The notes under the pieces are model-generated. The model searched no databases, was not told the DNA's origin, and saw only the letters and a program-made list of their open reading frames with translations. Of a stretch of 64,000 nt of DNA, positions 35,992 to 48,508 are shown piece after piece; the first letter of the stretch is position 1, and every line of letters begins with the position of its first letter. The DNA comes from Hirudo medicinalis (taxonomy: Eukaryota > Annelida > Clitellata > Hirudinida > Hirudinidae), in contig MPNW01000121.1 in assembly GCA_011800805.1 (NCBI GenBank), positions 66,355 to 130,354 of the forward strand. The letters run 5' to 3'. Both the position numbers and the translations under genes were made by a program.

Positions 35992-36842
35992 ATTATATTG
36001 TTTATCGCCTAGAAGGCCACGATGGATAGTATCAATCAATTGATAAAGCTTAAATTTCGGCTGAGTGATTCTTTAATCGGAAATCGAGTAAACTAGTGAA
36101 TGAAACTGAATTAGTGGGAGAGTATAACAAATGATTCTGTGACCTCATTTAATTTCCCCCGAATGACTATTGAGGTGGAGCACATGCTGAGAATAGGTGA
36201 AATTAAGATGGAAGTGCGACTGGCGACAAGGAAATCTCGGGCGGCAACATTTTGACATGATTTCCATGGCAAGCGTTTGTAAATCAAATCAACTTTTGTT
36301 TTGCACCAGGAGCAAAGCACGGGTCTCTTTTGAGTTTATCGACATATCTCTTGCCAGCCGTTTGAAACATGTTTTAGTCATTCGTATTGCCATATTATCA
36401 AGGTGGCCGATCTCTTGAAATGAACTTGTCGTTAGAAAAAATTGTTATATTTTTAGGGTATTTTTTTATTAAATCTTTAAATTTGCTCCTTAATATATTC
36501 CTGGAAATGGATTTCTTTATGTTATCTGTTCAATTATCGTCCATCCCACGATTATTGTGCAATAGTGTCTGCAATAAGTGATGGGCATCCTCAATTAAAA
36601 ATGCTAAAAACGTAGTAATTACCAGTGAAGTGTTGATTAAATTATACAACCCTTTGTTGTTATTGTGTTACTATTATTTATTTAGATATAAATTTGAAAA
36701 ATCAAAAATTAATTATTATATAATATGACGAGATTCAAGCTCTTTGGATGGAGCTCGTCAACATAGCTCACAAGTACATTTAAATTACATCAAACAATAA
36801 AATAGGAGAGCATCTAAGAAAAGGAAATCAAATATCAGATTA
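35992..36842. other. Intergenic, nothing recognised
   Basis: AT-rich spacer between USP16/45 and the kinase gene; small open frames have no support. Confidence 0.5.
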
Positions 36843-37997
36843 ATGGAAGGCTTGAATGAATCCATACGAAATATTCCTGTGGATTTCGATAAATTGACGA
36901 TAAACAAGGAACACAGTAATTGCATCGAGAAAAATAATCTTAAAGATGATTCTACGCTCCAAGTTGGACATCCTGCTTGCAGCAAAACACACACAAACGA
37001 TGCTCCCCGAAGAGGGGCCGCATGTAGTATTGATGACGCTGAAGGCAAGCATCACTCGAGCGAAATAACGAATGCTAGAGAGTTCAGAGTGGGCAAAGTT
37101 AGTGTGAACAGAAAAATAATTCTTGGAAAGGGTGGATGTGGTATCGTGTACTTTGGATGGAGCGCACAAAACAAGTGCACACGATTGGCCGTGAAAGTGA
37201 CGACTGATAAAATGTTCAAGGAAAGAGAAGTGGAAGTGATGCAAATCTTGTCGAAGTCGAGCCACGCCCACATCATCCAGCTATTTGAGCATTCCTTCAC
37301 AGGTACCTTACATTACATAAGCATCGATTATTGCAATGGCGGCGACTTAAACAATTATGTAGTGGAAGTCGGCACTTTGCCCATTTTGGAAATAAAATCT
37401 TTGAGCAGGCAGATGGCCGATGCTTTATGCCATCTGGCGACAATGAATATTGTTCACAGGGACATAAAGCTGGCCAATATATTTATCCAACATCCTGACA
37501 AAATGAACCGAGATTGGAAAAATCGAATTTACAAAATAGGAGATTTTGGATTAAGCAGGTACTTGACGGAAGGCGAATTGAAAATGAAAGCAGGAACAAG
37601 AGGATACTTTGCTCCAGAGATGCTTATGTCGAGAGGATACACGAACATGGCGGATCTTTTCAGCATGGGTGTGGTCCTGTTCGTATGCTACTTTGGAAAG
37701 CTGCCTTTTAAAAGAAAACCCATCGAAGATTATCTTCGTGCAGCTAAAATCGGAGTCCACTTACGAGGACTTGTGGATGCAGACTTTGAAAACGTTTTAA
37801 CCAGTCTACTGCAATTCTCCCCAGGGTTAAGAATGAATGCTGTTGATTACTTGAACCATCCTTTCCATAAAGATGCTACGTGCAGCAGCAGCTCTGCACG
37901 ACCTCCTGTTCACACCCGTTGCGACAGCGGCATTGACGACGAAGACGCTGTTCGCTACAAAGCTTATTTACAACAACGGCAACAATGCTTCGACTGA
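36843..37997 (+). CDS. Intronless Ser/Thr protein kinase, ULK/ATG1-like
   Basis: A single uninterrupted frame of 384 residues. After an N-terminal region of about 85 residues without known motifs, a full kinase domain follows. It has the Gly loop GKGGCG (95-100), the ATP-anchoring lysine in AVKV (Lys118), DYCNGGDLNNY, the catalytic loop HRDIKLANIF (Asp207, Asn212), DFG (234-236), APE (257-259) and D271 in the DLFSMGV helix. All catalytic residues are present, so activity is likely. The CNGGDL and HRD-loop region most resembles ULK/ATG1-type kinases, but the assignment is by eye and other groups (PLK, CAMK) are possible. The C-terminus is short and polar, with a DSGIDD stretch. It is the only gene here without introns, which points to a retrocopy or an intron-poor lineage-specific family. 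Confidence 0.85.
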   Translation: MEGLNESIRNIPVDFDKLTINKEHSNCIEKNNLKDDSTLQVGHPACSKTHTNDAPRRGAACSIDDAEGKHHSSEITNAREFRVGKVSVNRKIILGKGGCGIVYFGWSAQNKCTRLAVKVTTDKMFKEREVEVMQILSKSSHAHIIQLFEHSFTGTLHYISIDYCNGGDLNNYVVEVGTLPILEIKSLSRQMADALCHLATMNIVHRDIKLANIFIQHPDKMNRDWKNRIYKIGDFGLSRYLTEGELKMKAGTRGYFAPEMLMSRGYTNMADLFSMGVVLFVCYFGKLPFKRKPIEDYLRAAKIGVHLRGLVDADFENVLTSLLQFSPGLRMNAVDYLNHPFHKDATCSSSSARPPVHTRCDSGIDDEDAVRYKAYLQQRQQCFD

Positions 37998-38543
37998 CAA
38001 CATAACTGCTGGAGTAGCAGCGTAGCGACGTAGCGGGAAGAGTAGGAGAGAGAAGGGAATAATGCCCTGACGTAGCTTCTTAAATAGCCAGTCAGGACAA
38101 AGGAGGATGCCCATAAACAAAGGATGCGCGCCTGGTAAGTCATCGCTGATAGGGCTAGGATCAGCACGTGATTATGATGGATGTGCGATCCTACACACCC
38201 CAGCGTAAAGAAATTAGATTATTTATTTTTCGCAACTGTCCCACTTAACTTTTGTTAACAAACTAAAAGCTGCTGCAACGAATCATTAAACTATTAAATG
38301 CAATGTATTACACTTTACACTCACTGTAGTAATGTATGATATAACTAAATTTTCTGGTCCTCATCCTCTCCAGAGTAATTGTGAGAATCATTGAAGGATC
38401 AAAAGAGCTTTTGCTATAAACCTTCCTTTGAAAGCAGTCATTCCAACGAAAATTTTACATTTTATTCGCATAATTTCAATGACATTAGCAAAGCAAATCA
38501 TAAACTCCCCACAAAATAAATTAGTGGCCGATTAATAAACATC
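37998..38543. other. Intergenic between convergent genes
   Basis: Shared 3' region of the kinase (+) and MAN2C1 (-). On the minus strand AATAAA occurs near 38467, about 75 bases after the MAN2C1 stop, a possible poly(A) signal. Confidence 0.4.
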
Positions 38544-41500
38544 TCAGAATAATGTAATGGAAAGGCTGAAGATCTGGAAAGGGCTGAACATCACTTCAAT
38601 GGTGGTTGAAGCACCACTTCTAACTAGAGGAATCTCATTCATTTCTTCTTCCAGGAGGTTACAACTGATTAAAAATAACTATTCCATTAGCTCTTATTAC
38701 CATTAATGATTGCTACGAAATCCAAGTGATACCAATAAAAGCACGTACAATAATTCTCACCATTTTATGGACTTCACTCCAAAATTAAAGGCCACTTCAG
38801 TGGAGGCATGTCCTCCAAAGGATTCGTACAATCGAACAATGCACTTGTTACTGTCAGATTCAGACTGAAATGAGATGACAATGCATACATTTATATGTAC
38901 AACAATGACAACAACAATAATAATTATTATTTTGATAATAATCAGCAGTAGCAAAATGTACAGACTAGTAATAGTCAGACCACCAACCATCTTGAAAGCC
39001 TCCAAAATGATAGACTGACTGCTCACACTGATGAAACTCTGAGATGCGATGTCATCTTTGACACCACAAATGTTGCCAATTATGAAAGGGTTGTTGAGGT
39101 TATACGATGATTGGATAACTCCTGCCCCCTGAAAAGATCCTGCATCAAAAATGTCCAGAGTTTGTAAATTTGTTTCAAATTAAAAACAATTGTTTTAAGC
39201 TAACAATCAGCAACTACACACAATATTAGTGAAGAGATTCAGGTATTAACTATGCAAATGTGTTATTATTGTTCTATGTATATGATGCTTGCAACCTGAG
39301 TGAGGCATCACAGCATAAGTAAATTCATGTTTTCCCATATCGGCACTTTCATCTGGGGATTTTGAAGACCTCAGCCTGCAAATTAGTTTTGCAATTTGTG
39401 GTTAATTGTTTCCAAAATTTAAAATGAAAATTTATAAAATACAAATTACAATATGGGATACAAATAATAAAATACAGATAAAAGCAATTACAGTGAGAGA
39501 CGAAGCCTGTTGTCGATGCAGGACCAACCATATTTTGAGTCATTCAGGACAGCAACTCCAAAATCAAACTCAGAAAAATCGGCCCACTTGTGACCACAAA
39601 CCTGTGAATTCATAATACAATATAAATTGTAATTAAGTTATATTTGTATTTATGATCGAATACAATTAACAACATTCTTCTTGACAAACTTTACAATAGA
39701 AATTGTAAATGATAATCAGCTGCAAATAACAATATCACATTCAATTAAAGGCTTTCAGAAATATGATCCCAAGGTTTGAAATTAAAGTCTAATGCCGATC
39801 TAGGGTTTAATGCTAACGAATGTAACGATCGCTTGTCCAAAGGCAGATAAAATTGAAGTAAAAAGAAGGCCAATACTTCAAACTTAGCAGAATCCCAGGA
39901 GGTGTTGAAGTGAGTCGGTCGTTCGAGGTGACCGAATTGTATCTCGTAAGCGACTCGTCTGCTCAGAACGTTCAGCGGGAATTCCACTTTCAGGAACTTG
40001 TGACTTTCGGCCCAATCGACCTTTGGTGATCATCGAATGATTTGATTTAGTAATCCTAACTATTAATATTATTATTATTATCGCTATAATTAGTATTATT
40101 AATTATTATTATTAGTATTATTAATGCTAACATCATAATTATGATAATAATTTAAGCAACACTAATATTTGTGCAATGATTGCTGACCTGTGTCTTAAAC
40201 TTTACAAAAGGACAACATGCATCGAGAATTATCATCTGCTTCAAGAGACTTTCCTTTCCGATTTTATGTGACACCTGGTTTCATAGTTTACAAATGATTT
40301 ATAGGATCATTAATGTTAAATTTATTAATTACATTTAGGATATATTTCTTATGACACATAATATGTTAATTATATTTAGAATATAACCCTTACAACAATC
40401 ACCAACTTCAAGGGAAACTCTTAAAGGTCCTTTTTCAATAATCTTGGCTTTAGAAGTTGCATTGTTTTGAGCCTGCCTATTAAGATCAAGTTAAGGTATT
40501 CACTCTAAAAGCTATGCCAATGATGAACCAAAAAGCTGTGCTCACAGAGTCTCAAGATGGTAGTCCATCACATCCCATGCATCCCAGTACAGGGGGACGT
40601 CGTCAAAGAGCAACAGCTGGTTCCCATGACAACCGCTTTTAATGGCATTCCTACAAACAAATCAATCAACTACTAACTTTCAGTGAAATGTTCACCAGAA
40701 GCAGGTTCAAGTTCAAGTTCAGAAAGAGGAACTGAATAATGGGTTTCCAATTAAAGCCAGGATGTACTACTTCGAATTAAAGTAACTAACTAATTACCAT
40801 ACTGTGATGTCATAACACATCCATACTCAGACAACAATTAGAACCACAAACTTTTTGTTTTTGTCACCGACAACATAAAGCTCCAGAAGATGGCCTAGAT
40901 CATCAAACACAGCAGCGATCAAACTATTCTTCATGAAGAATTTCTTGTCTTCAATCTGAGGCCAAATATATTTTGAGAACATTTTGTGAAGCAATAAAGA
41001 ATTTAAGGAACAAATAAAGTTAACATTAACCTTTTCAATAGAGCATATTTCAAAGGATGCAATGTCACTTGACTTTATGCAACCGTAGCCAACACTTGGT
41101 AGGCTAATGAGAACTAAAATTAAAGCTATTGTTTGAAAAAGAAATTTTAACAATCAAATAATAACCAACAAATGTTGTCATCAAAATATCAGAATCAATA
41201 AGCTACACAGGGAATGAGTGATAAAGCCGATAATGACATCACACTTAACCTTTATTCGTTACTTCATTCTTTGTTATTCTTGTTAATGAAAATGTTATTG
41301 TTCAGAAATCATAACAACATCACAAACATTCCCACCAAGAACATTCCCATCCACAAGCTCTTGGGTAATCCCTTTCAGAACCCCAACTTCACCAAATTGA
41401 CTTTTGCTGACCTCAATGCACTCCTTTCTGCTCCAACTCAGAGGGTTGAAAACCACTGAGGATTTAACCTGTATGTTACCAACTTGTTATTATTTATGAT

Positions 41501-44500
41501 GGTGATGGCTTGACGCTACCACCAGCAATTACTTAGTTAGGCATATCAGCATTGTTGCTTATTTATTCACATGCATAGACCTGGTTACTAATTACAAAAC
41601 TAAAATCAAAACCTAACTCCAACCTCGACCTCATTCCTTCCAAATAAATCTTTGAAAAACTCATCGAGTAATTTTGAACCTGAATTCGTGATGTCTGGAA
41701 GTGACAGAATTAATTTATAAGCTGCTATTTCTTAAGCATAATTACAAAATAAAGATGAATGCACAAATCAAACCATTGTAATATTCATGGACATCTTCAT
41801 AAACCTGGAATAAAGTAGCAATAATATCTAATACATCTCAACAATGTGCCAACGAGACCAATGCAAGTTTACCAACTGCACTTTAAGAACTATCAACTTT
41901 TGTGGCGGTCGTTTACAATATTTTACGACAAGAGAACGAGCGATAGTGAATAGTAAATTATATTGGATTTAAAATAATAAATAATTGTATTTCTAAATGT
42001 ATTTATTATGAACAACGTGCCAACCGCACGGATGGATGTGCCCGGGAGAACATCGTGGAACTGGTTGAGCAGTAGCAGCTTCCACAACCTTTCAATTTCT
42101 TGAAATTATTTGAAATCCAATTATTAATTTGACATATAAAAATATAATCAGTCATTATTACAAGTTGGAAGTTGTGAATATGAAAAAGTCATTTCTCAAA
42201 GGAAAAACAATTAAATAATTTAGAACTGATTTCTTACTTGTGAAAGCAACTAGTTAATTAACAGCAAAACTGATTGTTTTATTTTAAAACAACTTAAATG
42301 TTTAAAAAAAAATGAGCATGTAAATATTTCTTTAAGTTTTCATCAAAACAAGGAAATTAAAAAGAATGACTATAAAACCATGGAATCGACTGCGATAAAT
42401 TGATTGATTCACCTTCGTGCTCCTTCTCGGCTTTTATCTTTCCGTGGAGAGCAGACGCCAAGCATGCAAGCAGCTCCACATTCCTCAGCAGGATCTCGCA
42501 AGACCTGTTGCTTTTTTTCACCTGGAGTTGTGACACTGCTATTGTTTATGCTTGTCATATTCGTAAGAATACAAAATTATTATTTGTGTTATTTATTATT
42601 ACTATTTTACATTTAGAAAGAATAGTGATTCCTCATTGGAATTTATGTTCAAATTAAGCCTCGCATTGCTAACATAGCAATGTACGTCGAATAAGACGAG
42701 CCACAAACAACAATGCCGAACGAAGCACCTGCGCTTGGGTCGTGTAAGTGCCATTGTGGAGTTCAAGGAACAACTCCCCCTTCCAGCTGCAAAAGAGTCC
42801 TTTTGAACTTTCTTTCTCCAATCTCGAGAAGAACTCGTCAAGGTTTGAAAACAAAACCCTTTACAAAGTATTAAAATAAAGATGCTTGAAAGTAATATTT
42901 ATTATTAGTTCATATGAATTGCTGTCTTTCGTTTCATTGAAATCATCGAAACGGTAATTATTGAGAAGTGCTCATCCAGTCGTAAACTGGTGCGTCCAAG
43001 TGCGTACCGATCACATTGATGAGGATAAATAACGAATGAAATAATCTATTAATATGCAAATGTACTTGAATTAAAATGTGTTATAAATACAATGCAGTGA
43101 ACAAAATGTTTACCTTGGCAGACCATCAACATCCCTCATTCTCTCCAACTTGTGAAGCATGTCCTCCCTGAAGTAAGACAAGAATCCACTTTTACACTTT
43201 AAAGTCACTTAATAATTCAATGTGAATGATTTTATACAAATATTAGATGAGATGTACTGTAATGACTAATGCAATAACATGTTATCTTAGTTATTATGCA
43301 TTATTAATTCATAAAAGAAAAGTGCTCTAAAGTTTGTTGTTTGGTTTGGACTGATTGATTGATTGATTGATTGTTGGACTTCTGTTTGAACTCACGTGGG
43401 TCCTTGACCACCATCCCCAAAACCAAAGAGGAAGAGAGAGCAGTCACTTCTTCCTTTGTCTTGAAAGTTTCTTGAGGACTTTAGGAGCTGTGAATTCAAC
43501 ATCATCTCATAAATACCACAAGTAGTTCTTTTACAATTAATTGATCAACTAATTCCATAATAAGAATGCATCATCCTCATTTCTTAGGCAAAATGAAGCC
43601 CATTTAGAAAATATATTAAATTATTTTGAATAATCTAAGCCTGTTTACCATTTAATTTGTTAATAATGTTTTGTTATTATGGTTATTATAAACCAACTGT
43701 TATTTTTTAAGCAATCAAATCTCGAGAAACCTCAGATGGTTCACAAGACATGTTGTAAGAATCACCAGGTGGAAAGTGGGTGAGGATTCTGCTGTCATCG
43801 ATTCCATGCCACCAGAAAGTGTGGTGCTGAAAAGAAAGACCATTAAGACACATTTACGACTTCTTAGAATTGAAACAGTTGTTTGTGAACGTATGAAGTA
43901 TGATATCTTGTAAAATCTATCGAAACATTTACCTTCACTGTTTTAAGTTTACAAATTTTTTGGCATCAGATTTTAGATGATTAAAATAAAACAACAATAT
44001 AAAATAATAATAAAATAAAATATGAATTGCAAGGAGAAGTGGGCACAATATGAAATCTAACAGGAAATTTGTTGACCAAACTCCAGGACATCTTTTGGGT
44101 AACAAATCTGTTCATTCCACAGAGCTTCATTATTTGGGGGAGTTGAGCAGGATATCCAAATGTATCAGGAAGCCAGAACTGCAGGTAGAAGATATATTTA
44201 TAAGACAATTAAATCTAACTAAATAAATTTTTAACAAATAAATCATAGAATTTCTGCTAAAAATCTAGATTTCAAGAGTGTACTTCAGTTTTATATACCA
44301 TGAAATAATGCAGAGGATTGCTAAATCATGATCATGTACTCATAGAAACTAAATTTGTTGTCTAACAATAAATTTAAAACAAAATTGGACATAAAATTAC
44401 CTCAGAACACTTTACTCCAAATTCTTGCTTGAAAAACTTCTGCCCAATCAGAAACTGCCTTACAAGTGATTCTCCAGATGGAATGTTACAATCCTTTTCA

Positions 44501-47042
44501 TTGGATTTGTAAATAAGGACAAATTTAGAATTATTAAATCTAAACAAAATCACCATTTCCTACTCACCATTTCAACCCAGGTTCCTCCCACTGGTAGAAA
44601 TTTTCCTTCCTTTACTTTAACTTTCAATCGTTCAAACAACTGGGGATAACACTGTTTCACCCATTCATATTGTTGAGCCTTGTTTATTGTAAATAGAATC
44701 AAAGATTTAAATTGTGAAACTCGAACAAATGACATCCCAATTCATTTAATTGTTTGTTATTTGTAAACCAAGTTGTCGTAAAAAGCACCGACGAATTTTG
44801 AAGCAAACACGAGCTCGACTCGAACCCTGAAGACCGACCTGCGAACAAGCGAACAGGAATTCAGGAAATTCTTCCATCAATTGGAGAACTGATGAAAAAC
44901 TTCTGGCACATTTCCTCTTTGTTTCTCTGTAGGGCCACAGCCATGCTATGTAGAAAGCAAAACAAACTGACTGACCCCACCTTATATCTAATTAATTATT
45001 CATGTAGCTATTAATTGTTCTAAACACAATTGTGGATAATTTATTTCAACATTTTTCATTCCCTTTCATTGAGCCGAACGAACAAATTGCACGAACAACA
45101 AAGAGCAGAGAATAAAATTATATATGCACAAAGCTGGTCCTGAGGGAACGACATCCTGCTGCCTGGACTGCCACACCATATTTAAGCATTAGTCGTAAGT
45201 CTATGGTAAATTATTAGTTGTAGATGAAGAGTAAATGGCTGATCCAATCAAGTACCTGTGTCAATATGACAGTGACCAATGGCAAACAGGTTGTGCTGAG
45301 ATGGTCCATTAGTTTCATTGAAAAAGTTCAATGCCAATTTGTGAGCCCTGAAAGAATTTTTTACATAAAAATAAGTGTAATAATTACTTTCATCCTCATT
45401 TGCATGTGATGATGTTGATGATGACGACGACGACGACCGTGATGATGATGCAAACAAAAACATTGTTAAGATGACTGCAGAGGTTGATAACAACTTAAAA
45501 GAACATCATATAATTTAGTCCCTTCAATCAATGTGGCCTAGCAACTGTAATATATCATCTTACCTCTCCTCCATCAACAACACAACATAGCATCAAACAT
45601 TCTTCTCTCAAAACTCAAGACCAACTCATAACCAACTCACTCCTCGTAGGAATGTTCGTCACCATCCGTGGCCATGTTCACCATCGCATTTGCCAGGTAA
45701 AGAGCTTCATAGCCTCTGTGCGACTCTTCAGGAAGACTCTCAAAAAAAAAAATAAAACATTAACGCACGATTCATTTGCATGTTATTGCATGTTACCTCT
45801 TCTAGAATAATTTATAAACATAAAATGACAATCAAGAAGAAATGTTTAATTCAAATTTTGAAATAAGAATTTGTTTATGCATCATCCATTTGAATAAAAT
45901 CACCTATTGCAACAGTCTTTCAAAATAATGATAAAAATATTCTCATATTCATAAATATATGATAAAATATTTTCCAAATTACAAAAGCATTTTAAGAACC
46001 TTGATGATGTCTATCAAAACTTCAAAATCAAGCAAAAGGTCATAGATTTTTCTATCAAAGATCAGAATCTCTGCTCTCCTCAGAGTGAACTGTTTATCAG
46101 ATTTTGGGGGCTTAATAAAATCACCATCACCAACACCCAACACTTTGTTGCAGGCCATTTCAATATATAAAGTTGTTCTACAAAGAAAGTTTTGGAATTT
46201 AAACCTAACAACAACATTGATTTGGAAAGATGTTCACCTGCTTTCTCTGACAGGATCAAATTTTTTACTCAGAACATAATAAATTCTCTTTAGTTCTGAG
46301 GAAAGACCCTGAAAGAAATAGGTCATGTGATTATCAACAAAGTTGGAGGCAAAGTAAAGTTCAGAATTAATAAATCAGACAGAATCCAAGGGCAAAGTTT
46401 GTCTTTTCACCTGGATTGGTTCCCCATCTTTCCAAATGAGGGCCTCAGACTCAGAGTCCCACACCAACCTCACCTCTCTTTCAACCCATTCATGTGGAAT
46501 CTCAATTTCTAATTTAAACCAATGAGTTGCCCAGCTAATAAAAATCAATAAGCAAAAATTCATTAAAGCCTTAAGTAGTAATTAACTACATTAAAACATT
46601 TACAACAGTTTAAATATTTAAAGTATTATTTGAAATTAGATTTTAAACTGAATAGCAATATGGAAATTTGGGCATTCAAGCAATTACGTTGGGCCAAAAC
46701 TCTGCCCAACAACTGCATCTTTAAACTGCTGTTGGTAGGCCTCTTCGAAAGTGATGATGGACGGAGAAGCAAAACTCTTCAGTGATTTGAGTTCATAGGT
46801 TTTAACATGAAGCCTGCAATCATCCAACAGTGTAATGCATTAGCTTCACTAAAATCAATTATTTATTCATAATCCATGAAATGACAAAAGCTGACTGCAA
46901 AGATTCTGAATTATCGATAATTTCAATAACACCGTGCGTACCTTCCGAACAGGTTACAATCAGTAAAATACGTTTGAGATACAAATTTCTCAATTCTCTC
47001 GAACGTTGTCCTTTTATTTTTTAAAACAAAGTTACAATGCAT
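38544..47042 (-). CDS. MAN2C1: Cytosolic alpha-mannosidase, GH38 class 2C, 32 exons
   Basis: Thirty-two exons from 47042-46942 through 46813-46688, 46534-46411, 46308-46238, 46177-46000, 45738-45641, 45347-45256, 44945-44839, 44678-44568, 44493-44401, 44178-44062, 43826-43731, 43487-43396 and onward to 38664-38544 give about 1,040 residues, as in human MAN2C1. The enzyme trims free oligomannosides in the cytosol; no signal peptide is present. Landmarks: [18 protein letters not shown] at the N-terminus, the metal site GHCHIDT (His260, Asp262), [21 protein letters not shown], the nucleophile in FWLPDTFGY (Asp372), [73 protein letters not shown] and [10 protein letters not shown] near the end. 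All joins keep frame except 40845/40650, which is off by one base. All recognised catalytic residues are kept. Confidence 0.94.
43352..43373. repeat. Short (GATT)n tract
   Basis: About five GATT units in a MAN2C1 intron. Confidence 0.8.
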
Positions 47043-47609
47043 TCCACCGCGACTTCGAAAACGACCCTAACACAAGATCCAATAGCAGGTAACTTCCCCA
47101 GCTCAAAACTTATTATGATTTACGAAGCAACACGTAAAATATAAATATTTCTTATGAGCTATATTTTAAGAAATAATTATAAATAGTTGCCCATAGGCAT
47201 CTTTTATTCAACTGAATCTTTAAAACCACTCGTTATTGTTCAGACAATTATCTTTGAGTTTTGGGACATGCCTGAACCTCTCTGACGAATTTGGTCGTTC
47301 AATCAACGAATTATTGCAACGGGCGAGTACAAAATTAGCAGAAAGGTGCGTGCCAGGGAATACTGTTGGCTTTACAATTGTCAATCATTTTGGGTTAATG
47401 ACATGCAAGGCTTTGTAAACTAGGAATTCATTATAAGGGATGGCTGGAGACTGAATTAACATCTGATGAATTTATACAGGTGAGCAAAGCCTGAGGGTAC
47501 CAGGTTGTACGGAATTAAGTTGTATAACGTACATCCATAACGGGAGCTTATAATTTATATATTTCCTGTAAAATATCTTAAGAGATTTAAGCCGAATATA
47601 ATATCCGGA
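47043..47609. promoter_or_regulatory. Divergent intergenic region of MAN2C1 and the coiled-coil gene
   Basis: 567 bases between start codons on opposite strands; both promoters must lie here unless upstream non-coding exons exist. An open frame at 47236-47418 is not convincingly coding. Confidence 0.4.
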
Positions 47610-48508
47610 ATGAATCGATACAATGAATGTACATTGGATAGAGAACGCTCATCACTCGACGAAGAAATTTGGTCAACAATTGAAAAACTTTTGCCAAGCT
47701 ACGAATTTTCAGGAGAAGAAAGCTTTGCCTGGGACAAACTAGAAGCTTCAGGTTTACGTATCAAAAACGTATTTTAAATCTCAATTCTAAAATTAAAACT
47801 GACAATTTTACTGATATCGTCCTTCTGTCAATTCAGAAAAAGCCTTGGAAGAAGTGACTTTTAACGATTCATTTCCTACTTCTGCGAAGAACCCATCAAT
47901 CAGTAATCAAAGTTCGAACAAGACATTTTCTAAAGGAGAGAAATCTGTTCATCCTTGCGTCTGGAGCTGTCGCGACCTGCAATCACCGTTGTCCTCATTG
48001 GATGACGAAGCATTTATCACAGGAAGCTTGGAAAACCCAAAGGTTGTATAGGAAATGCGAAATATGAGAATGGAATTCAAAATAATTGTTCATCGCCTGC
48101 AGATTCCAGACGTTGGCACTCATCAGTTGGAGGAAAGAATAAACAAGAACGAGGAGCAGATCCAGTTTTTGACGACAAGTATGAAACAGGTGGTCAGCGT
48201 GCTTGATTCAATGGTTTCGGAGATTGATCGATTGAAGAAAAATTCGACACAGAAGGTAAACATCGTAAGACGTGAGGTGTTTATTTATTTGATTAAACAT
48301 TCACACGACTGTGTCACAGACATCGCAAGCCTCATTTCAGATTTCTGATTTGTTTACAAGGGTTATTGGTTGAAATAATGCAGCTTCTTAAAAAAGATAT
48401 ACAAGTAACGTTCATTTATTTCAGCCGAAAATTTGGATAAGCAAATTGAAAACCGAGCTGAACGCCCCACCAAAGACACAGCATCATCAAATTATTTATG
48501 ATAAGTAA
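47610..48508 (+). CDS. Small coiled-coil protein, 4 exons, family not recognised
   Basis: Exons 47610-47751, 47837-48042, 48103-48255 and 48425-48508 join in phase to 194 residues. The N-terminus is acidic and helical (LDEEIWSTIEKLLPSYEF), the middle is Ser/Asn-rich and probably disordered, and residues about 117-165 form a clear coiled coil (HQLEERINKNEEQIQFLTTS, then MKQVVSVLDSMVSEIDRLKK). The end is basic and polar (KLKTELNAPPKTQHHQ). No enzyme motif, signal peptide or membrane segment is visible, so a structural or adaptor role is likely. Four in-phase exons with good splice sites support a real gene. It is divergent to MAN2C1. I do not recognise the family. Confidence 0.6.

Noticed and set aside
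41214..41459. 81-codon open frame on the plus strand
   Set aside because: It is the antisense shadow of a MAN2C1 exon and intron.
45416..45455. Ser-rich frame in the minus strand within MAN2C1
   Set aside because: Product of a GAT/GAC tract in an intron.
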